Shown piece after piece: positions 1 through 11,012 of a DNA stretch of 64,000 nt. The notes beneath the pieces were generated by a model, which was given only the letters and a program-made list of their open reading frames with translations, was not told where the DNA came from and did not search any database. The position numbers and the translations under genes are program-made. Each line of letters starts with the position of its first letter. Positions within the stretch are counted from its first letter, which is position 1. Source of the DNA: Adineta ricciae (taxonomy: Eukaryota > Rotifera > Eurotatoria > Adinetida > Adinetidae); the NCBI GenBank assembly GCA_905250025.1, contig CAJNOJ010000002.1, forward strand, positions 992,001 through 1,056,000. The letters are read 5' to 3'.

Positions 1-2706
1 ACGCGTTTAGATTTCGAACGCGAAGATCGTCGTCTGGTCGAGACTCAACTTACTTCAAAGTAATTGACATCGCCAAAAAGATCATTATAGATTTCTATTT
101 TGTAGAGTAAGTGATCTTCAATCATCCATCAACTCGACACGTTCGACACAAACTGAAATCGTAAAAACAATGGAGAATATGCGTCGAGAAAGTGTGAATC
201 AAGTCGAGCAGACTCAAGTGCGATTACGGCAAGAGATCAGTGATACGAATGCTCAAACCATACAACGAACAACGGATAAACTAGAGCGTTTACGTGATGA
301 ATTTGAATACAAAGCGAAAGACATTGAAAAGGTAATGCGCAAAGATCTACTAAGGTTCTTCTTCCAAAGAGATTCTCTCTAAGAAAACAAAACTGTCTTT
401 TGAAAATTCTTTGAACAGAATCAGCAAATTGAAAATGAACAACGACAACGACAATTACAAGCCTTTCAAAGCGATATCGAACAACAAATGGATGTATTAA
501 AAAGTACTACACATGATGAACAATCGAAAATTTATAATGAAATGAGGGTATTTCGAGTTGTGCCTCTCAACGAATAACTGACGGATTGAATAACATACTG
601 ATTTGAATTCATCTTTTTCTGAACTAATCTATAATTTTCGTTGGATGTGAACTTGATTGCGAATCGAACTTCTTTTTTTTTGTAGGATACAACTAGAAAG
701 AATGCTGAATCGTTACGCAAATTGAACGATGGTATTACTCTAATCGAACAGCAAACAGATGAAAGTCGACGCAAGATCGAAAAAGTACTCGATGCAGAAA
801 TCAAATCGCGGTAAATCAATGTTTACATTCACTAAACCAAACCAATTGAATCAACATATGGTCTCATTTCAGTAAACATCAGTACAAAGAATTAGCTGAT
901 AACATCACCAAATCCGAAGAAAAATCTGCTCATCAACTCACTGCCATTCAATCATCGATAAATAATATCAACACACGTATGGCAGATCTTCGCGACTTAG
1001 TATGTCCTGAAACGATCAGTTCGATTTAGTTGATCTTTCGCTGTTTGTAATTGTAGAGTACTAAACCTGAAATAATCAATATTAATCGACGACTGGATAC
1101 AATTGAACATTCTCAACGAGAAGCCGAAGGAAACATTCATGCAATAAATAACAATCTAGGAGATATTGTCACACGACATACAGCTACAGATGCACGTGTA
1201 CAACAAAATGAAGATAAAATCAAAGGTGGTGCTCAAGCAGTTCGCGATCTTACAACTCGTGTTTCATCGTTGCCTACTACTGATGATCTTGCAGCCGTTC
1301 GACGTGATCTCAATGAAAAAGTATGTTGCTTTACTATAGCGCATCTTGCTTGGCTTATGCATCTGTCTTGCCTCTAAGATTCGCAATGATCTTCAAAAAT
1401 CTATTCAACAACATGATGAAATTACATCTCAGACCTTCACTAAACATGAACAACGTGTCAATAGTTTACGTGTTGATTTGAACCTTTTGGAAGAACAAAT
1501 GACCCAACGTATAAACAATGTAAGTGAGATGAGATGCCTGTTAGCTTTGGCAGCTTAATTCAATGTGCTTTGAATATCTTCTGTAATCAATTTGAGAATT
1601 AAATAGAATGAATCCTTTTATTCTAGACTGAACAACAACTTTCCAATCAAATGCGTGACAAACAAACTGATCTTGATATGTGGCGACGAGATGTCGATCA
1701 AAAGATGGTTCGTTTAATGAACTTAAGAGAAACCATGCCACAAGAGGTAAGTACAACTAACGAAGAAAAACGAACATCTGTCAAAATGTAATACAAATCT
1801 AGATATTCAATCTGAATGAGAAAATCGCAGCCACACGACAAGAGTGTATGAAGTTTTGTCAAGAAGAACACTTTCGAATGTAAAATAGAACATCAATCTT
1901 CATATTATGCCATTATTTGATACTTTGTCGGTGAAATTTAGGAAAAGTGATATGGAACGAAATACTCGAAAAGATCATGGTCTCACTCAACGATCTGTAC
2001 CTATCGCGCCGGCGAGTAAACCTACACCACGGGATGACGATTATGATGATGATAGTGATTATGTACGTATAAAAATTTCATTTCGAGTTGATTTCTTTCA
2101 TAATCATTCGAAATTTTGTTTCTGTAGAAAAAGAAATTAAAAAATGATGTTGAAGAGGTATTTATTGCATATCCACTTCTTTTCTTCTTACTCTTTTGTT
2201 TTGTCTATAGAAAAAAGAAAAAGAAAAAGAAAAAGATGAAACTGAGGAGGTATACTAAATTCTATCTGCATGGATTCCTCTTTTCTCATTCACACTATGC
2301 ATGTTTTCATTTCATAATCCGTACTATCGTATTAGTTGAATTGAATCGCGGAAAGTACATTTGCATTTTCTCTTCTTTCATAACGAATAATCACAGAATT
2401 CAGAGATTAGATCATTACAAACTCACAGTTAATCCTGGATTAATTATCGTTCCTATCATTCTGATCCGATTCTATAAACTATATGTTATAAGTTCAACAA
2501 GTTGTCATTTTCTAAGCTTGAAATCGATCAAACTATGTTGTCTGTGAATTGTGATCATGAATTCTTCTCCTGTTATATTCATTGTTTCGAAATTGAATGA
2601 AGAATTCTTTCTGCATTGCTTTTATTTTGCTTTCTAGCGTCTTCCGCCATCACTGCCAAGACAAGCATCGAATTTTAATAAAAATGACGATGATCCGTAC
2701 TATTAG
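1..2706 (+). CDS. Coiled-coil protein, 3' part (copy A)
   Basis: This is a multi-exon gene that enters the window already in frame. Exons can be followed from base 1 (ends 59) through 106-332 and a series of short exons to a TAG stop at 2704-2706, with introns of about 45-60 bp. The protein is long, charged and mostly helical, rich in Gln, Glu, Lys and Arg with few prolines, so it should form an extended coiled coil. The C-terminus changes character: an acidic stretch (DDDYDDDSDY), a run of alternating Lys and Glu (KKEKEKEKDE) and a tail ending NDDDPYY. No catalytic domain or membrane segment is visible. I do not recognise the family; a cytoskeletal or ciliary scaffold is possible but unproven. 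From base 1073 onward the gene has a second copy at 45,793-47,423. Confidence 0.75.
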
Positions 2707-3369
2707 TTAACACACTCTCTATCCATCGAATGATTCTCTATGAACGGTAATATTTCACCTTAGTATTCTCCTCTTCGTTGATAGAATAAATAGTTTTTTC
2801 ATATCTTTGTTTTTTTTTCTAGGTTCGTGTCAATGAATTTTGTTTGAAGACATGGCTCATCCAGACGAATAAACACTTATTTGTAGATAATTTTTCCTAC
2901 TTATATAGTTTTTTTTTGAAGATTTCTTTTTCCTTATTTTTATTTTTATATCGTCCGGTGTTCGACAATGACTGTCTAATGAAACGATTTTTCTACCGTC
3001 TATTTTCATGCACTCAACATATAAACGCATCTGAAAAACAAAACATGCTGATCAATTCATTTGAATTTCTCTTCTTCGTACTCCATCTATGAGTGTTGAT
3101 TTATTTTGTTCTTTGAATATGAATATATATCCGTCCTCCATGAAGTATGTCGGACACGGTCACATGCACACCGTATATTTCGTCAATATTTTTCGACTCG
3201 TTCTGTTCTTAAATCGAAAAGAAGCGATCATTTTAACAGGTTTTATACTCACAACTATTTGCTTCACTCGATTGCTTGTTGTTTATGTAAGAAATCACCA
3301 CGATATTTTCCCATTTTTTATATATTTAGAATTTATTTTAAGAACGCATTTTCTATCTAATTTAGTTTG
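2707..3369 (+). other. Noncoding interval with 3' UTR
   Basis: About 660 bp lie between the coiled-coil gene stop and the next start. The stretch is T-rich. Short open frames occur, but copy B does not keep them in the same form, because indels and many non-silent changes intervene. I see no gene in it. Confidence 0.5.
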
Positions 3370-3811
3370 ATGATGAATTCATGCATTACTACTATCTGTG
3401 GACTTCTAATAACTTATTTAACAGTACTGACAACAAGTTAGTAATTTTTCCTTGCGAATAATCATTTCTTTGTTGGTATGAATTTGTAGTAATTTACGGC
3501 GAAAGCATCCATGGTGTACCACTGACAAAAGATGAAGCTGTTGCTTTAACACGTGATCACTTTGGTCGTGTCGAACCTGATTCTTTAATGAACGGATTTT
3601 TTCCTGTTTGGGCAGTTATTCAATTGATACTTGCAGGTTAGTCTTTCTTTCAATGCTCAGAAGAAACGTATTCATGGTGTTTTTAGGTATATTCATCGTT
3701 GTTTTTCTTCTTGGTGTACTCTGCTATTGCTTGGGATTTCGAGAAAAGAAGCCCGAAAAAGTAACGGATGGAGAAGACCAAGCAAAAGAGAACTTGTATA
3801 CGAAAAAATAA
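3370..3811 (+). CDS. Small type I membrane protein (copy A)
   Basis: Three exons (3370-3436, 3490-3636, 3687-3811) with GT-AG introns of 53 and 50 bp join in frame to a protein of about 112 residues. It starts MMNSCITTICGLLITYLTVL, a good signal peptide. A short extracellular part containing YGESIHGVPLTKDEA follows. One transmembrane helix (around IFIVVFLLGVLCYCLG) ends in a basic stop-transfer (FREKKPE), and the cytoplasmic tail is charged and ends NLYTKK. The second copy at 48,084-48,525 keeps the exon structure and frame with only scattered substitutions, which supports it as a real gene. I do not recognise the family. Confidence 0.65.
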
Positions 3812-4450
3812 GCAATTGATTCTATGTAAAGTTTCACTCATTATCCGTTGCAGAAATATGACGACTAATCCGATTAGTATAATCATTTCTATTTGTCTGT
3901 CTTAGAGTTTTTTGTTGTTTACTAACGAATAAAAGATAGTCTGCATTTTGCTCGATGTCATTTTCCGATGTACTCGAGCGTTAATAAAGGTACTGAAGAC
4001 TTTGAAACATCTAGAAAAGAAGATTACAAATCAATGGCGAATGATTTCTATTTGTGACAAAGGTTTTATATGAAGAAGAATGAATAAACATTGCAACATA
4101 TTATGATTATTCGAAATACAATTCATATCCGTCTACTGGTCCACTTTGACACGATAGATACTTGAAAAAAGACTTTCTGACAAACTGAATACGATCATTC
4201 ACTTGATTTATTAGTTTAAACAGTACCGAAAATGTCAAAGATATATATTATGCGTTCGCCTTTTGAAAAAAAAAAACAACAATAACCAAAAATACATGCG
4301 TTGCTTTTGTACAATTCAACAGATACATAATTTTTGCATACAAACTTATGTATCATCGGCGTGCTTATGAGAAAGAAAGAAATCTTTTTCTTTCTGTTTT
4401 TGTTTTAGTGGTAATTTAGTAATATAACGTTTGTATAGAAATCTAATAAA
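3812..4450. other. Convergent 3' UTR interval
   Basis: The 640 bp between the small membrane protein (plus strand) and the GPCR (minus strand) are AT-rich, with several AATAAA-like motifs on both strands, as expected for two converging transcripts. No gene is seen. Confidence 0.45.
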
Positions 4451-6305
4451 TCATTTATTTCGTTGCATGTCAGCAATAAGAGACGCTAACCGACGTCGTC
4501 GTCTCGTAATCCTTAAAAACAGTCTTCTATACGCGTCACGGAATTTTGGCTGAATAAATGGATAGAGAATTGGATTGACAGTTGAATTGAGCCATAAAAG
4601 CCAAAATACAGCTGAATATAATTGTCCATTTGTATCGGTTAAGATTTCTAATGAAAATATACTTCCAGCAACAACAACAACAACATAAGGTAATAAGAAA
4701 ATCATGAATACAAGAACAAGAATGAGAAGTGATGTGGCAGCACGTTTATCTCGTCTTAAACGGCGAACGGTGCGCTGTTCGCCGCTATTCATTGTTGTAT
4801 TGCGTTTCGATAGTCGAAATGAATTATGACGCCATGTAAATATCGGATTCGATGCTCGGTCGTTTCGTTGTACTTGTCGACATAGTGTTTGCGTTGATTT
4901 GGTTGTTCGAGAGCCGGGTACCATCGACGAAGACGAAGGTAAAAGAGCCTTTTTAATACGAGTGTAAAGCTTCGATGACGATGATCTCCTTTCGACATTA
5001 ACCGATGATGAGACAACATCAATAGGCTGGGATTTAACGGCTTCTTCTTCGATTAAAGGTTCTTCCACTTCCTTGATCACCGGTGGTATAGTACTAACCG
5101 GATGCTCGTGTGCATGAACCTGTGAAGATGAAAGTTGTTAGTGGTAAATGAAAGTTTATGGAAGCAAAATGCACATTAACAATCTTATCGACTTTTGTGT
5201 ATATTAATGTGGATTAGATGTTGTTCTTCGGAAGTTAGTTATTTCCTTCTTATCAGTTTCATCAGAAAGAAAAAGATATAGATTTTCAATTAAGAAGTAT
5301 ATTTTTATCATCAGATGAGGAACAAGCTAATGAATCTTTTACGTCAACAATCTTTTTCTCTTATGGAATTAGATGTATACTTGATGCACTCATTCGAGAG
5401 ATTTTCTTCGATTAATCTATGATATGAATTACCTCGGTATCGGTTTTGTTTAATGTTTGATAATTATGTTCGTTACTATTCGATAACGTTCCGTCGTCGT
5501 TTTCGATTGTCTGTTCTTGTTTCGTTGACTGATTGTCAGTTTTATCATTAACCTTTCGTAAGCCATTCGGTTTGCGTTTGTCCGTCGTACTATTTAAGGT
5601 TGGAAACCGCTGCGATCGATGATAGAGACTAACAATAATTAACACATTGAGAATAAGAATAACAGCTAACGGCCATGCAAAAAAATTGATTTGAGCAATA
5701 ATTAAATAAACAGCGTGCGAATGGTATGCACCGATACACTCTAGATTGTTTTTTTTCGTTATGTTTGCTTCAGGAGCCGTATCAATGTGATCAAGTAACC
5801 ATATGCCCGGTGCAAAATTAATCAATGGAATAAGCCAAATCAGAATTGAAAATATTCTAATTCGAGTCTTTGTTGTATGACGACGATAATGAACACTATG
5901 ATTAATACTCCAATAACGCTCGATAGTTATAGCCACAATTGATAGTACGCTTGCCATTGTTGCGACATCGTCGATAGTCAACCAGATTTTACAGAAAAGT
6001 TCACCAAATGGCCAAAAACCTCGTATTTGAGCAAATCTAAATGAATTTTTTATGATAAAAAGTGTCAGTTCGTCATTGAGCCTTATTCATATAACTTACG
6101 AATGGAATGGCATAGCTATGAGACCAACGAGTAAATCAGCAATTGCCATGGATAAAAGAAAATTATTTGATGGCGTCAATAAATGTGGATCATTGTAGAA
6201 AGCAAAAAGAACAACGAGATTTCCTCCGATTGTTAATATAATAATTAAAATGATGAAAAAACAAACAGCTACAACTTCAAATGATAATGTGGAAATCGTC
6301 ATCAT
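4451..6305 (-). CDS. Class A GPCR, biogenic-amine-receptor-like (copy A)
   Basis: Three exons (6305-6100, 6036-5433, 5119-4451) give 492 residues with seven transmembrane helices. TM1 carries GGNLVVLFAF and TM2 carries LSMAIADLLVGL. TM3 carries the Asp that binds the amine (IDDVATMAS, 18 residues before the Arg of the ERY motif, which replaces DRY). The third intracellular loop is long and Ser/Thr-rich, and TM7 carries NSTVNPILYPF (NPxxY). TM6 reads FLLPY, so the usual CWxP tryptophan is absent. Asp3.32 and the TM7 sequence point to an aminergic receptor (muscarinic, histamine or serotonin type), but the ligand cannot be told from sequence. A short palmitoylation-free tail ends ADMQRNK. Copy B at 49,160-50,980 also looks intact. 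Confidence 0.85.
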
Positions 6306-9097
6306 GGTGAAAACGGCGAATCGGCGCTCAAAAGCAAAGGTATGCGCAGAATAGAAGTTAAATATAATATATTTTATATGTATATATACTCAATTGCATC
6401 TGAAATGAATCGATGAACGTCTGGTAAAATCTGCGGGAAGTTGATCCTCAAGTGTGAAGCAGTAGAAAACGAGAGGAAAAGAAAGAATATATCCTATTTA
6501 TCATCGTCATCTTAGTAGGTAGTTAGAGCTAACGAATTGAATCCGTTGAACACCCAGAAGAATATCAATTCGAACATAAAGGACAAAAATGAGTGATTGA
6601 ATAGAGAACGAGGAGAAAAACCAACAGTGATTTTCTTTCTCTTTTCTCCTTCGCCTTCTTTTCCTCTTCTCTTTATTGTCCCTTTCATGCTGACTAGAAT
6701 ATTTGTTCACTAACTACAATAGGAAAGAAAGTAGATTACAAGTACAAGTCACACTAAACTAAACTATTCAGTTTTCTATTCCAACACAATCATTGAAATT
6801 TAAAGAAAATTTTTGTCTTTCATCCAACAGCTACTCCGATGTTCCTGTTTGATGGCGTACTTTTATTCTAATGAATTCATACAGTACGTCAAACACCAGT
6901 GTACTGAAAAGTAGAGGTCTGTAAAGCATACACCGTCGCTAATTCATCACTCTGCTGATGCAGTTATCTCGTCTAAGTATAAAGATTGAACGAATAAGAC
7001 AAAATTTATTATTCTATAGAGAGTATCACGTAGGATATTTTAAGGAATGCATATTCACTAATGACGTATTTACTAGTAGGAATAATTTCGCTGTTTTTTT
7101 TCTCAAGTATGAAAATGAATTTCTTTCTCTTCTTCTGTTTCTCCACAGTTGTTGTCCTTAACTGACAAATACTTCGTACGCAGCAATCCACTGTTTTTAG
7201 CTAACGGTAATCTGATGAAATGAGATCATACTGCTTGGAAAAGCTGCTTCAATTCTATTCTCATTCTTTCTTTTTTATCTCGATCTAGTAAATAAGTAGA
7301 AATGTTGAAAAAAAAAGTTCTAATACGCTTTTTCAGCAAGGCAAACTTTGCAAAAGAAAACACAAATATCTTCTCTATTCCTCTTTGTCAAGCATGCTAT
7401 TCTTCTCGCTAAACTCGCTTTTTCTCCTCGTTGTAAAAGTTTTATTTATTGTAGTCCATGAACGAGATTTCCGACTGCCATTATGGTCAAATATATCTGT
7501 TAAAGAAACAACATTCAGCACATGAACTAAACTGAACTAAAATCTGTCTCCTCGTCGGCAAATTGTCTCATTCAATACTTCTAATTACATCGAGGTAGAG
7601 TAGCTGAACAACGATGCATCGGACTTTTTCATTTTGTGGAACAAAAACACTATAATTATAACCTAAGGGTAATTAATCATTGGTCATGAAATCCCTAATG
7701 AAACACCGACGATGAAGTGTGCTTCTCGATCTTCTATGTTACAACTGATGAATATTTTTAAGCTGAAGATTAAAATGTACGCTAATATATCTGATATTCG
7801 CAAGCGGCGTCTTTTTAATTTATGTTGTTGTTGTTCATTTGGGGAGAACGGTTGACTATCTGTTTTTCATTCGACTTAGGTTCAAAACTTACAACACTAA
7901 TCTGCTACGGAACGACAGATGTCTGAAAATTTTGCGGCCTGCTTATTTTTTCATGCTGGATAATATTCTTAGAAATCATGTTGCACATCTTTGCGTATAT
8001 CTCCGTTCGGGAAGTCATGAATAAGATAACACTGCTCTTTTATAAACTATTCTGAGTAGGATACAAAAGCAATCACAATAATGACGGTAATAGTATTCGG
8101 TGTACCTATTTGCTAAATTTAAAATACAACCTCGACAACTAATAATGCTAATTAAGAGTCAGACAGATTATACAAGCCAAAAGAAGAGAGAAAAACAAAT
8201 GCATCGAACAATAGTTGACTAAAGATGGTAAGAATAGTTGATTCAATGAACTTGAGAACTTCTTGGCAATGAGATGCTTATATATTCCCTCGAAGAAGTG
8301 CTCTGTCAATAAAAGAAGTGCTGGAGCTAATATTATTCCGAAAACAAGTCTCATTAGTAAATTATGGAAACGGATTTCCTAACCTCAAGCGAATGATTTA
8401 CACACATAGAAATACGCACCTCAATATTAATCAAATCTAATGATTAGATATGGAATATAATTGTTGATAAACCATAAAACCTTGTCGATGAAATCGATGT
8501 ACGTGTCAGTGCGCAGCAGTCTCCTCTCATTCTTCTTCAGTTCATCGCAACTGAACGATCAATGTCAACCATGACTTCTATCAAACTAGAGCAAAATGCA
8601 TTTATTCCACTCAGGTTTGCCTCTTCATCAGTATTTTTCAAGTAATATATTGAACGTTGATGATGGTTTCAGATGAGAGAGATTTTTGACTTTGTCAATG
8701 ATGCACTGAGCAAAGCAAAAGCATTGAAAAGACGTAGTGAGGAAACATATTTGATAGAAAGGACCTATTATGTCACTGTGAAGTAGAAATGATAAAAGAA
8801 AGAATAAGCACATCCGCTCGTTTGTCAATATCTATCGTTGAGAAAAATATTGATGGAGAACTTCCTTTTCAAACAAAGACCGAACTATATAACTGAGTCT
8901 ATTCATATTTGATTGTCAGCTTTCGATGTTTTTTGCCTGAGCAAAAATCTAGAGATCTGGATAATATTCTACAGAATAATGTATTTTTCCTTTAGAAGAA
9001 AGAAAAAGGATGTCCTACAGAGAGGGGCATCTATCATTGCTGGTGATGCTGCGATTGACAGACAGAACGAAAGGAAAGAACAGAAAAAAAAGAGAGT
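6306..9097. other. Long noncoding stretch, GPCR upstream region
   Basis: About 2.8 kb hold no gene that I can support. All but the last 130 bp are also present in copy B (50,981-53,638), with many small indels and substitutions. Short open frames such as 6507-6710 and 8148-8354 on the minus strand are only loosely kept and change mostly at non-silent positions. The part beside the GPCR should hold its 5' UTR and promoter. Confidence 0.5.
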
Positions 9098-9169
9098 GTT
9101 CTGTGCAGGTGTCGAACCTGCGACCTTCTGCGTGTTAAGCAGATGTGATAACCGCTACACCAACAGAAC
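9098..9169 (-). tRNA. tRNA-Val (anticodon AAC)
   Basis: Read on the minus strand, the 72 bases fold as a full cloverleaf. The acceptor stem GTTCTGT pairs perfectly with ACAGAAC. The anticodon stem TCTGC/GCAGA closes the loop TTAACAC, giving anticodon AAC. The T arm is GCAGG-TTCGACA-CCTGC, and the D arm contains the usual GTGTAGCGGTTATCAC of eukaryotic valine tRNAs. There is no intron and no encoded CCA. It begins about 130 bp beyond the end of the duplicated block. Confidence 0.95.
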
Positions 9170-9232
9170 CCTGTTGTCTATAAGTTAATTCACGGTATAT
9201 AAACAGTAAAAACGCATACGATTGTTTGTGAT

Positions 9233-9520
9233 CTATTGATAAGATTGAACTGAACTCGATTCATGCCGCTGTTTTACTATTGGCATTGCTTTTGATCTTA
9301 TTTTTCTCTTGGAATATTTATTCGATCGTTGAAAATACGTTCGGTATAGTCCAAAAATCAATTGTGCAACACACAGAAAAATGATGAAACAAATTGAACT
9401 GAAAAACACCATTATCATGACATTATGAAAAGGCAAATTCGTTTGCAACATCGTTTCGTTATCCAGTGAGACATTTTTTATATTCACGTCAATATCGAAT
9501 ACAGGATGGACGTTCCACAT
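9233..9520 (-). CDS. Small one-pass membrane protein, unknown
   Basis: One exon of 95 residues starts at the ATG at 9520; the TTG one codon upstream is not needed. The N-terminus (MWNVHPVFDIDVN) carries two N-glycosylation sequons (NVS, NET). A strong hydrophobic helix follows (MIMVFFSSICFIIFLCVAQL), then a very basic stretch (RSNKYSKRKIRSK) and a Ser/Gln-rich tail. The layout suits an outside-in single-pass protein of the size of small channel accessory subunits. I cannot assign it to a family, and a second coding exon may be missing. Confidence 0.45.
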   Translation of the reverse strand: MWNVHPVFDIDVNIKNVSLDNETMLQTNLPFHNVMIMVFFSSICFIIFLCVAQLIFGLYRTYFQRSNKYSKRKIRSKAMPIVKQRHESSSVQSYQ

Positions 9521-10170
9521 CAATCTCCAAGCAAAGAAAAAACAAAGATCGATATCAGAAAAACATTCATCGCGCTCTTTTAACAGATATCATCTCATCA
9601 TGTTCGAAATTCAATTGTATTTGTATTTAAATTTAGAATCAAACGACAGCGAATACTTCTTTTTGTAAAATCATGAGATTCTCTAAGGGTTTATTTTTGT
9701 AACTCAACGTAAATTACGACTTAGAATATAACATGAGATTCATACGTTAAGGATGAAAGTTTCACTGCTTGACTTTGTAACCATTGCAACGGACACACCT
9801 TCTGAAGAATTTTTCTTCTCTATATACTCGTACACATTGTATCTAGCTGCAAAGAAACGACGTATTTTGTTTTGACAGACAGTTGTTCGTTACTATAGCA
9901 AGTTGAAATGCAAAAAAAAAGAGCGAGATTATTTTCTAAAAGAAGACAGCACCAGTTGTAGTGGCCATGGACATGTGCACTTATGTTACCCCTCACGTGT
10001 CCTTTACTTCGTTTTCTTCGGCGGCCAATAAACAAAGAGGAATCATAAAAAATTTTCTTACCGTACCATACTCTCGATAAAAGAAGTAAAAGGGGAAAGA
10101 GTACACTCTTAGAATTCTATTCTTATTCGACTCATTCTAGAACAATTTCAAAGAAAGAAAAATTTACTCG
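9521..10170. other. Intergenic interval
   Basis: About 650 bp lie between two divergent genes. Only short shadow frames occur, and no RNA gene is seen. The right end leads into the TATA box of the hydrophilin-like gene. Confidence 0.4.
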
Positions 10171-10179
10171 TATAAATAG
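10171..10179 (+). promoter_or_regulatory. TATA box of hydrophilin-like gene
   Basis: TATAAATAG lies 91 bp upstream of the ATG at 10262. It is a near-consensus TATA box at a sensible distance, with room for a transcription start near 10,200 and a short 5' UTR. TATA boxes often mark strongly inducible genes. Confidence 0.6.
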
Positions 10180-10261
10180 TTGTGCTCTTTTTTGTTTGAC
10201 TTCATTTACGCTTTGATTTTAACGCACCAATTTACATTCTTCAAGAGAAAAAAAACAAACT

Positions 10262-10668
10262 ATGTCAGAAGGACCTAAGCAACTTGGTGACAAGAAAACA
10301 GACGATCAACGACCAGAAGATCCATCCCATCCAGGCATGTCACCGGATCCAGCTGAACGTGGTAAACAACTTGGTCACGAAAATGCTCACGGTGGACAAT
10401 CTGTAGGCACGGGCGGTCATGGAGCCGGCAGCGGTGCTGGTATGTACTCTAGGACCTCGCGAGAAGTAATCACAAAACTCATTCATCTTTAATTTCTACA
10501 GGTAGTAACCAACCAGTCGGCGGGAAACATGTGTCAGATCCATCTCAATTTTCTCAAGAACAGCTACATCCAGGAATGAATCCTGATCCAGCTGAACGAG
10601 GAAGACAATTAGGACATGAGAATGCTCATGGCGGACACTCTGTTGGTACAGGTGGACATGGACAGTGA
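10262..10668 (+). CDS. Hydrophilin-like tandem-repeat protein
   Basis: Two exons (10262-10439 and 10502-10668, 61 bp intron) encode 114 residues. The protein is very hydrophilic, rich in Gly, His, Pro, Asp and Gln, and has no Cys or Trp and no hydrophobic segment. It consists of two copies of one module: HPGMsPDPAERGkQLGHENA followed by HGGqSVGTGGHG, roughly one per exon and joined at a Gly-rich linker. This composition (over 6 percent Gly, very low hydropathy) is that of hydrophilins and LEA-type proteins, which protect cells during drying. I do not recognise a named LEA group, so the role is inferred. The exon-module match suggests exon duplication. Confidence 0.7.
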
Positions 10669-11012
10669 TAGAACAGATACGAGTAAATCATTCCAGTCCA
10701 AAAAAGTTCTTCTCGGCATGACAATGCTTTGTTAATCATGTCGCACACATTGTACATTGAACATTTATTTGTCTTTTCAATTACTCCGCTCATTTCAATG
10801 ATAGAAATATGTTAATCAGGCATTACGCGTTTTACACGTACACTCACCTTTCGTTTTTGATCTGTTTATGTGAATATTAAGTTTACCTATGAAAAAACTC
10901 GCATCCTTGTCAATCTAAACTGAAAATAAAGAATAAAAATGACGAATATTTCATCGAAAGCTAACACAAGTGAATTTATTGTTTGTATCATCTGTTCAAT
11001 ATTTCTTTACCG
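10669..11012. other. Convergent 3' UTR interval
   Basis: About 340 bp lie between two converging genes. AATAAA-like signals are present (for example near 10,925). No gene is seen. Confidence 0.4.

Larger units (their letters stand above)
1073..8966 (+). repeat. Duplicated block, copy A (partner 45,793-53,638)
   Basis: The 7,894 bp here align end to end, in the same orientation, with 7,846 bp at 45,793-53,638. By eye, coding parts differ by about 2-7 percent and noncoding parts by somewhat more, with many small indels. The first 121 bp (1073-1193) and the last 181 bp (8786-8966) are identical in both copies. Copy A continues naturally on both sides: the coiled-coil gene extends upstream, and noncoding sequence leads into a tRNA downstream. 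This copy therefore sits in its native place. Confidence 0.95.

Noticed and set aside
2844-3370. Several overlapping plus-strand frames after the coiled-coil gene
   Set aside because: They are T-rich, overlap one another and are broken or shifted in the second copy.
6507-6710. Minus-strand frame rich in Lys/Arg, also open in copy B
   Set aside because: It lies in the expected 5' leader of the GPCR, and its composition comes from a CTTCTCTTT-rich tract. No domain is visible.
8148-8354. Minus-strand open frame of 68 codons with a hydrophobic start
   Set aside because: The second copy (52,838-53,026) has mostly amino-acid-changing substitutions and a different C-terminus, so there is no sign of coding constraint.
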